From NCBI GenBank assembly GCA_964347995.1, contig CAYGBA010000068.1, positions 1 through 7,673 on the forward strand: 7,673 nucleotides of DNA, in the 5' to 3' direction. The position numbers and the translations under genes are program-made. How positions within the stretch are numbered: the first letter of the stretch is position 1; the number at the start of each line of letters is the position of its first letter. Source of the DNA: GCA-020348365 sp964347995. Its GTDB lineage: Archaea > Thermoproteota > Bathyarchaeia > Bathyarchaeales > Bathyarchaeaceae. Positions 1-4,743 of the stretch are shown in pieces. The notes beneath the pieces are model-generated. The model was not told the DNA's origin. It searched no databases and worked only from the letters and a program-made list of their open reading frames with translations.

Positions 1-2
1 CC

Positions 3-230
3 GGTAGGCGTTGCGTGATTGTAGATGTTATTGACAAGAATTTTGTGCTTGTTACTGGTCCTATGAAGGTGAGTGGCGTTAGGCGTAGAAGAGCCAACAT
101 AAGCCATATTGAGCCTATGCCCTCAAAGATCAAGATAAAGAAGGGTGTGGGTGATGATGAAGTTCTTGAGGCTCTGGAGAAAGGTGGCTTGTTGGATGAG
201 ATGGCTGAGATTGTAAAGCCTACTCTGTAG
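3..230 (+). CDS. rpl14e: 50S ribosomal protein eL14 (L14e), 5'-truncated
   Basis: Partial gene whose start lies left of the window; the frame is open from base 3 and the visible part ends at TAG 228-230 (75 codons). It encodes the C-terminal part of archaeal/eukaryotic large-subunit protein eL14. The visible stretch begins inside the KOW-type beta barrel (GRRCVIVDVIDKNFVLVTGP), followed by the basic segment GVRRRRANISHIEP, which in this family contacts 23S rRNA. A GTG at base 15 is only an internal valine: the codons before it (G-R-R-C) continue the family pattern. The C-terminal tail (GVGDDEVLEALEKGGLLDEM) is a short acidic helix, as in many archaeal L14e proteins. It runs convergently towards the SMC-like operon, with a 169-base gap between the stops. 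Identity is confident; it also marks the DNA as archaeal. Confidence 0.93.
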   Translation, partial: GRRCVIVDVIDKNFVLVTGPMKVSGVRRRRANISHIEPMPSKIKIKKGVGDDEVLEALEKGGLLDEMAEIVKPTL

Positions 231-399
231 TTATGCACGTGTGATTAGCTTTCTTGAAAGAATTTGTTTTTCAGCGTTTCTTCGTGCATCAGGATCCAAA
301 TGGTGTTCTTTTGTGCCATGTCTTAGAGGATTGAATGAACCCAAATCTGATAGGCTTAAATTATCTTTGACCTCATATTATCGATTCAGAGGCAGTACT
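231..399. other. Convergent intergenic gap, possible eL14 terminator
   Basis: This gap separates the stop of eL14 from the stop of the KITE gene on the other strand. It holds no convincing gene. On the + strand there is a T-rich run (TTTGTTTTT, 263-271), which would suit archaeal U-tract termination of eL14. A 7-bp inverted repeat, ATGCACG (233-239) and CGTGCAT (283-289), surrounds that run with a 43-base separation. No comparable T-run is seen for the minus-strand operon. A small + strand reading frame at 241-444 overlaps the KITE gene end and has no family features, so I do not call it. Confidence 0.3.
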
Positions 400-984
400 T
401 CATGTTTCTTCGGTCATAATTTCTTCCTCCTTTTCTGTCCCTAAAAGGAGGTCTACCAAAGCTCTCTGATCTATCTCTGCTCGGGTTCTCCAGTCGAGGT
501 ACAACTGCTTATTCTCGTCCTCAGCTAGATAGCCATAGCGGATGTAACGTTCAATGTTAGTGCCCACTCGCCAACCAGGAAGCTTGTTCCGCAAGATTTC
601 CTCCACCTCTTCACGTGGAGCCTTCCCCTTCTTCGATATAATGTAAGAGATGGATGTAGCCAAACCCGCAATGTCATCAATGCGCCAACCCATCATCTTA
701 GTCTCCTTAGGCGTCAGCTCCCCTCTAAGAGTTATGAAGAATCGAGCCTTGTTCAGTTGCTCCAGAGTAGGCTTTTCCGCAGGCTTCTCACCATCCAAAA
801 CAGTTTTCACCTGTAAATCGAGCTTTTGCAGGTGTCTATCTAGTACCGTGAGCACCTTTGGATAGTCTGATCCCAGTTTTTTCTTAAGCTCCCACCCCTT
901 CACTCCAGGTTTTCTGTGGTGTCTGTAGAAAAGCAGGTGCGCGGCTCTTTTGATCTGCCTTGTGTAGTAAGCTTTCCTACTCAA
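400..984 (-). CDS. MAGE/Nse3-like KITE protein (tandem winged helix) of an SMC5/6-like complex
   Basis: A 194-aa protein and the last gene of the operon. I read two winged-helix domains. Domain A covers about residues 9-90, with an N-terminal helix IKRAAHLLFYRHHRKPGVKG and a closing strand RFFITLRGEL. Domain B covers about 102-175: GLATSISYIISKKGKAPREEVEEIL, then YGYLAEDENKQLYLDWRTRAEID. This order matches the MAGE homology domain of Nse3. The end of domain B resembles the MAGE signature ending in FLWGPRA..E (here YLDWRTRAEID, residues 162-172). KITE proteins are tandem winged-helix dimers that bind kleisins in SMC complexes (ScpB, MukE, Nse1/Nse3). The tail (183-194) is acidic and probably disordered. 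The start is TTG, overlapping the kleisin TGA by 4 bp, with GAGGGTGA six bases upstream; there is no nearby ATG. It may lack the E3-ligase-stimulating role of eukaryotic MAGE, since no RING partner is visible. The call is from motif and context, not a search. Confidence 0.68.
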   Translation of the reverse strand: MSRKAYYTRQIKRAAHLLFYRHHRKPGVKGWELKKKLGSDYPKVLTVLDRHLQKLDLQVKTVLDGEKPAEKPTLEQLNKARFFITLRGELTPKETKMMGWRIDDIAGLATSISYIISKKGKAPREEVEEILRNKLPGWRVGTNIERYIRYGYLAEDENKQLYLDWRTRAEIDQRALVDLLLGTEKEEEIMTEET

Positions 985-1799
985 TCCTGTTCACCCTCTT
1001 TCCACATCATCCATTCGTCAAAACCAACCGAAATCGGGATCGAAATCAACTGTTCTCCACTTTGAATAGACAGAGGCTTCTCTAGTGGCTTAATGAAGGT
1101 CTCGTCCTCTAACCGATACACCTCGAGAGTTGCATATCCATACGTCACAAGAAAGCTTGCAAGATAGGCTCTTGTTATTGTTTCAGAATACGTGTCAGCC
1201 CCAACAAAATCCCAGTATCGAAGCCTTCCTTCAACACCAACTCTACGCTTCAGCTCCTCCCAAAAACGCTCCAACTCTCGCGAGAACGATTCATCAGTGA
1301 GTATCCTCTGCCTAATCATATCCTCCCGAGTTGCGAACCCCACCTCTCTTTCCAAGGGAGATGGGTTCCGCCATCGTTCGCTTAATGGAAGCAGGTTCTC
1401 CCAGTATCTCATGGCCTCAGCCAGACTGTGAGGAGATATCTGTTCCAGCTCCACTATTGGATGCCAAGTTTTGAGGAATAGGCCAGCGAGTTCATCTTTG
1501 CTCATTCGCGCTATTTTCTCCTCAAGCAGAAATGGGTCTGTGTATAAGGAAGTTGACTGATGTTTCACCCAGTCGCTCTGGAGCTTTATGACTGAGGCAA
1601 GGCGATGAATGGCTTCAGCGTCGAGACAGAGTTCTTCAGGGAGCTCCCACTCCGGAAAATACTTCCGCACAACCGTTATGACATCGTCAACGTCAACGAT
1701 GAATGGGTCAAGTCCCCTATCCTCGACGGATTTGCATAAGTCGATGATGCGTTGAAGGCGTTCGCTGCCAAGTTTCTTCATACGCCCTCTTGAGGACAA
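981..1799 (-). CDS. Kleisin-like subunit (ScpA/Nse4-type) of the SMC5/6-like complex
   Basis: A 272-aa protein between the SMC-like ATPase and the KITE gene. The N-terminal part (about 14-80) follows the ScpA/kleisin pattern: a helix RLQRIIDLCKSVEDRG, the turn LDPFIVDVDDVITVVRKYF (compare 'DPW.VDI..V...FL' of archaeal ScpA), then LDAEAIHRLASVIKLQSDWV, where kleisins have a helix ending '..LL.MKS..L'. The middle (about 90-185) is charged and helical and is the expected KITE-binding region. Residues 191-239 look like the C-terminal winged helix that caps the SMC head: a helix ITRAYLASFLVTYGYATLEV and the wing YRLEDETFIKPL. A tail of about 33 residues beyond this wing is unusual for ScpA. The start is TTG at 1799, the base after the SMC stop, with a perfect AAGGAGG eight bases upstream; the ATG at 1781 is a weaker alternative. 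In the family, kleisins bridge two SMC heads to close a ring around DNA. Confidence is moderate because kleisins diverge quickly. Confidence 0.65.
   Translation of the reverse strand: MSSRGRMKKLGSERLQRIIDLCKSVEDRGLDPFIVDVDDVITVVRKYFPEWELPEELCLDAEAIHRLASVIKLQSDWVKHQSTSLYTDPFLLEEKIARMSKDELAGLFLKTWHPIVELEQISPHSLAEAMRYWENLLPLSERWRNPSPLEREVGFATREDMIRQRILTDESFSRELERFWEELKRRVGVEGRLRYWDFVGADTYSETITRAYLASFLVTYGYATLEVYRLEDETFIKPLEKPLSIQSGEQLISIPISVGFDEWMMWKEGEQD
991..998 (-). promoter_or_regulatory. Shine-Dalgarno site of the KITE gene
   Basis: GAGGGTGA lies inside the end of the kleisin gene, six bases before the TTG at 984-982. It supports that non-ATG start and suggests that translation is coupled to the kleisin through the 4-bp stop/start overlap. 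Confidence 0.5.
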
Positions 1800-3842
1800 C
1801 TAAACAACCTCCTTAATGAGCGATGTGCCTTCAACGTTCTGAACCGTGATTATGTGAACATCCTTCTCACTAAAAGTCAGCTGACTCGGGGTGATCGCAA
1901 AGAACTGCTCCTGCCCACCAACCGTGGAAACAATCATATCCGCAATCAATTCCCTACTTCTCGGATCAAGATGAATATCATACTCATCAACAGCTCTGAA
2001 CGGAGATCGAACGTGTTGTTGCAGGGCCAAGAGAAAGCTCATCGTTGCAGTGCTTCTCTCCCCACCACTCTGCGTATAAGCATCAAGAGGAACCGGCTTG
2101 GCTCTCTTAAAGCCCACAAGTATCTGGAGGCCAGCTTCCTCAATGTCAGCCTCATTCATCAGCCGAACCTCCCCAATTGCTTGGACGCGCGACAGGATTC
2201 CCTGATACCGAAGGTTGACGCGGTCTAAGAGATTTTGAACGACGTCTCTCCAAGCTTTCATCCTCTCTTTGACCTCGTCCAAAGCCTTCTCACGATTCTC
2301 CGCGACTAAGCGTGCCTTCTCCTTCAGTTCCAGATAGAGCTTTGAGTAGGATTCGTACATGCGTTCTATGTCTTCGGAAACGTCCACGAGAGCAGCAAGG
2401 TGCCCGTCGGTCACCCTCATTTCATCCAGTATCTCTTCAACGGTCTTCATGGGCACCAACCGCGGTCCCATCTCCCCAGCTCTCTTCTCAGCCTCACCGA
2501 GATCATTAAGCGAAACCTGAAGCTCCCTCTCCAGCCCTTTTACATTCTCTACAAGGATTTTCTTCCGATACTGCAGCAAGGCTAGGTTGATTCTATGATC
2601 TATTATCTTATCATGAATGTCGTCAATTTGGAGGTTCAAGCTATCTGTCTTAACTTGAATATTTGAGATTTGAGCATCTAATTTCTCGAGTTGCCGACTA
2701 GAGTCTTCAATCGATTGCCTCAAACTTTTGTTTTTCAGGTTAATTCGCTCAGCCCAGGCGTTTTCAGCGACCTCGTAGCTTCTCTTGATCTCGGAAAGCT
2801 GACTCCCAATGTCTATAGGATTTGTGCCCTCATGGAGCATAGCTTCTAGCTGCCTCGTCTTTTCTAGGTATTCGCTCGTTCCTTTCTCGTGCATCTCCGT
2901 CCAAGAATGTATGTCTTCTAAAGTTTGGGCTGCTAGTGAAACGCTCAAGTCATGCCTTGCCTTTTCGCGTTCAAGCCTCAGCCGTTCCTCGAGGAGTTCT
3001 TTCTGTGCATCCTTACTCTGTTTAAGACTTACCTGAATTTCCTCCAGTTGGCCATCAATACTCTTTGCTTCATCCTCGATTCGTGAAATCTCACTCTTTT
3101 TCTTTTGCATCTGCCTCTTCAGATCGGAAACCGTTCTCTCTCTTTTCGCAACCTCAGCCCAAGCCAACTCCCTTTCCAGCAATAGCCGCTTCATTCTCAG
3201 CTGCTTCTTCTGCTGGTAGCGGTCGTACTGTTCTCTCCAGTAAGCTAAGGTTTGCTCGGCGGATTCCAAGAGCTTGCCGACGGACTCTTCCTGACTTAGG
3301 ATTCGGCTAAGCTTTCGTTGTGCCCTCAAGACGTTTTGGCGGTAGGACTCGAAGCCTACAGCAGCCTCAACGATCCTCAGCTTCTCCTCAGGTGAGAGCA
3401 CAGTGAACTGCTCCACCATGTTTTGATGCATGATTATCAGCATGTTCTCTGGATCGACTCCAAGCTTGGAGAGAAGCCTCACAACGCGGCTCTTGTTTAC
3501 CGCCTTATTGTCCAGTTCGAACCAGTATTTCCCATCGCGCCTCAAGTTTCTCGTTAAATAAATCTGATCCTTGCGTATCCTCGGAACCGGTCGGCGTCCA
3601 CTTCTTGGGGAGTTGTCCAGAACCAAGGTGACCCTCGCCTGGTCCTGATCCCACCTGATTAGGTCGCTCAGCTTTTTGGATCGTTCCGTGTATGATTGTC
3701 CCAGTGCAACTGAGATCCCAAGCAGCATGGAGGACTTGCCTGACCCGTTGGGTCCGCAAACAACATTGACACCTGGTTTAAACGGCACCCTAGCGTATTC
3801 GTAAGACATGAAATTCTGTAGGATGATCTCTTGAATCAGCAC
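1800..3842 (-). CDS. SMC5/6-like ATPase with a minimal hinge
   Basis: A 680-aa SMC-superfamily ATPase, the first gene of the SMC-kleisin-KITE operon. The N-lobe has the opening LIQEIILQNFMSY, Walker A GPNGSGKS (30-37), an arginine-rich loop near 54-63 and the Q-loop HQNMVEQF (Q140). The two coiled-coil arms run roughly 165-336 and 347-550 and meet at a ten-residue turn, HEGTNPIDIG (337-346), exactly mid-protein; there is no ~150-residue SMC hinge and no CxxC zinc hook. The C-lobe has the signature SGGER (592-596), Walker B FRAVDE (D619, catalytic E620), the D-loop DEYDIHLD and FFAITPSQL (647-655). These last motifs resemble SMC6 (PFRCLDEFDVYMD) and SMC5 (QSGGERS, PFRVVDE, YFFITP). The segment after the Q-loop and the pre-signature region also follow SMC5. 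All residues for ATP hydrolysis are present. The start is GTG, with an in-frame TAA just before it and GAGG eight bases upstream. Alternatives such as Rad50 or RecN are less likely, given the motifs and neighbours. Confidence 0.85.
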   Translation of the reverse strand: MLIQEIILQNFMSYEYARVPFKPGVNVVCGPNGSGKSSMLLGISVALGQSYTERSKKLSDLIRWDQDQARVTLVLDNSPRSGRRPVPRIRKDQIYLTRNLRRDGKYWFELDNKAVNKSRVVRLLSKLGVDPENMLIIMHQNMVEQFTVLSPEEKLRIVEAAVGFESYRQNVLRAQRKLSRILSQEESVGKLLESAEQTLAYWREQYDRYQQKKQLRMKRLLLERELAWAEVAKRERTVSDLKRQMQKKKSEISRIEDEAKSIDGQLEEIQVSLKQSKDAQKELLEERLRLEREKARHDLSVSLAAQTLEDIHSWTEMHEKGTSEYLEKTRQLEAMLHEGTNPIDIGSQLSEIKRSYEVAENAWAERINLKNKSLRQSIEDSSRQLEKLDAQISNIQVKTDSLNLQIDDIHDKIIDHRINLALLQYRKKILVENVKGLERELQVSLNDLGEAEKRAGEMGPRLVPMKTVEEILDEMRVTDGHLAALVDVSEDIERMYESYSKLYLELKEKARLVAENREKALDEVKERMKAWRDVVQNLLDRVNLRYQGILSRVQAIGEVRLMNEADIEEAGLQILVGFKRAKPVPLDAYTQSGGERSTATMSFLLALQQHVRSPFRAVDEYDIHLDPRSRELIADMIVSTVGGQEQFFAITPSQLTFSEKDVHIITVQNVEGTSLIKEVV
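1808..1814 (-). promoter_or_regulatory. Strong Shine-Dalgarno site deciding the kleisin TTG start
   Basis: A perfect AAGGAGG lies within the last codons of the SMC-like gene, eight bases before TTG 1799-1797. This spacing is ideal for the TTG and too long for the ATG at 1781, so the TTG is the likely start. Confidence 0.7.
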
Positions 3843-3850
3843 TTATGGGG

Positions 3851-3854
3851 CCTC
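3851..3854 (-). promoter_or_regulatory. Shine-Dalgarno site of the SMC-like gene
   Basis: GAGG lies eight bases before the GTG at 3842-3840. The in-frame TAA immediately upstream of that GTG rules out any longer protein, so the GTG with this site is the natural start. Confidence 0.5.
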
Positions 3855-3880
3855 AGTTTGCAGTTATAGAAGCCATACTC

Positions 3881-3890
3881 TCATATTAAA
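3881..3890 (-). promoter_or_regulatory. Putative TATA box of the SMC-kleisin-KITE operon
   Basis: On the minus strand the sequence reads TTTAATATGA, in the 104-base gap between the V4R stop and the SMC-like start. An archaeal start site about 25 bases downstream would fall near 3860 and leave a short leader carrying the GAGG site. No clear BRE is visible, so this is a composition-based suggestion only. Confidence 0.3.
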
Positions 3891-3946
3891 GGAATTTTGT
3901 GAGGCCAAAGAAGGATGCTTTTGATCATTTTCTGATTTATACCTAC

Positions 3947-4426
3947 TTATCTTGGCTTCGACGCTGTTTCTCTTTGTTCGAATCTAAATTGACAGTTGGC
4001 GTCTCCACTACTAGCGCATTTTTCTTCAGTAACCACGACTGTGCTATTGAAGAGTTCTGAGAGGAAACCTGCTAGGAAGCCCCTGAAGAAATGACAACTC
4101 GGTTCGCTCGTTTCTCGCGCCACAGATTCAAATGCGCCTCTAACTATAACTTTTCCCAAGCCATTTTTAAGGTCAACATTGCGAAAAGTAACATCGCCCC
4201 AGTTTTCTTCACGTTTTAAATGAGAGAAAAGTTTGAGCGCTTCCTCTTTCGTGTCAAATTCTTTCTTCACTCTTTGGTGGAGGTGTACACCGCATTTTAT
4301 CGCCGCGGTGTATAGGATTACGGAGGCTGCCGAAGGAGAGAAGATCAGTTCTATGGCGTCTTTGAACTGCCCGAATGTCTCAAATTGGGTGAAAAAACCA
4401 TCTTTTGAGTATTTGTTCTTTCTCAA
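3947..4426 (-). CDS. Stand-alone V4R (4-vinyl reductase) domain protein
   Basis: A 159-aa protein. Its C-terminal half carries the V4R pattern: C111-H-F-F-R-G-F-L-A-G, then VVTEEKC (C137), then SSGDANCQFRF (C145). V4R domains belong to the same fold superfamily as the TRAPP subunit Bet3 and heme/NO-sensor domains, and are thought to bind small molecules or metal; the conserved cysteines are candidates for that. The N-terminal half (about 10-75) is mixed alpha/beta and includes the helix KEEALKLFSHLKREENWG. There is no DNA-binding domain and no membrane segment, so it is probably a cytosolic ligand-binding or adaptor protein. The start is TTG at 4426, with an in-frame TAA directly before it, AGGTGA seven bases upstream and no internal methionine that could replace it. 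It has its own promoter-like region and is separated by 104 bases from the SMC-like operon, so co-transcription is uncertain. No specific ligand can be named. Confidence 0.8.
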   Translation of the reverse strand: MRKNKYSKDGFFTQFETFGQFKDAIELIFSPSAASVILYTAAIKCGVHLHQRVKKEFDTKEEALKLFSHLKREENWGDVTFRNVDLKNGLGKVIVRGAFESVARETSEPSCHFFRGFLAGFLSELFNSTVVVTEEKCASSGDANCQFRFEQRETASKPR

Positions 4427-4433
4427 TTAAGCT

Positions 4434-4439
4434 TCACCT
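4434..4439 (-). promoter_or_regulatory. Shine-Dalgarno site of the V4R gene
   Basis: AGGTGA lies seven bases before TTG 4426-4424. It supports the TTG as the true start of a gene that has no internal ATG. Confidence 0.5.
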
Positions 4440-4492
4440 TTGATACAAGTCGATGGGACTGTTACATTAATGATATCTGATTCAATTTAGCG

Positions 4493-4505
4493 TTTAATAA
4501 TTTTT
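4493..4505 (-). promoter_or_regulatory. Putative BRE/TATA element of the V4R gene
   Basis: The minus strand reads AAAAA followed by TTATTAAA, a plausible archaeal BRE plus TATA box. Transcription would begin near 4470, leaving a leader of about 44 bases before the V4R start. The arm of an inverted repeat begins directly upstream of it. Confidence 0.3.
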
Positions 4506-4531
4506 GCTAGATGTCTCAATCAAAATCTAGC
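4506..4531. repeat. Perfect 7-bp inverted repeat next to the V4R promoter
   Basis: GCTAGAT (4506-4512) and ATCTAGC (4525-4531) form a perfect inverted repeat with a 12-base spacer. Its position just upstream of the putative BRE/TATA of the V4R gene is where an operator for a dimeric regulator could lie. It could equally be a small RNA hairpin or chance. Confidence 0.4.
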
Positions 4532-4743
4532 GCGCGAGCTTTACTGCTTCATTTCCTACATGAATGAAGAATACGAAGAAAGAGAACATTAACCAAGACT
4601 AGCGCGCGCAGTATCTTCTCGAAAAAAGAGGTATTTGCGGGACGATACCACCCGAGTGCCTTGCTAGGTAAATCAACACACTAGTCGCGTAGTTTGCCAC
4701 TAATCTGCGCACGGAAATGACGGCTCAATATTTCTTATGCGTT

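Larger units (their letters stand above)
4427..4743. other. Gene-free stretch with CTAG-rich repeats
   Basis: This 317-base gap between the glutamine-synthetase-like stop and the V4R start has no credible reading frame and no tRNA that I can fold. It holds an exact 10-bp direct repeat CTAGCGCGCG (4527-4536 and 4599-4608), a looser copy CTAGTCGCG (4681-4689), and TTGCTAG twice (4504-4510 and 4661-4667). CTAG occurs five times in about 180 bases. A short inverted repeat GGTAT/ATACC lies at 4630-4649. Part of it is the V4R promoter region; the rest could be regulatory, an unrecognised small RNA, or a decayed element. Confidence 0.4.

Noticed and set aside
241..444. A 67-codon + strand reading frame after eL14
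   Set aside because: It overlaps the 3' end of the KITE gene, has a Phe/Ser/Cys-rich composition with no recognisable family, and shows no ribosome binding site of note.
3505..3759. An 84-codon minus-strand frame inside the SMC-like gene
   Set aside because: It lies in another frame over the Walker A region of a well-supported gene and has no family features; it is a shadow.
1800..3842. Rad50/SbcC or RecN as the identity of the ATPase
   Set aside because: There is no CxxC zinc hook and no neighbouring Mre11/nuclease. The Walker B and D-loop (FRAVDEYDIHLD) match SMC5/6 better, and kleisin- and KITE-like genes follow.
4427..4743. A tRNA or C/D-box small RNA in the gene-free gap
   Set aside because: I could find no GGTTC-type T-loop with an acceptor stem, and no paired C (RUGAUGA) and D (CUGA) boxes at suitable spacing on either strand.
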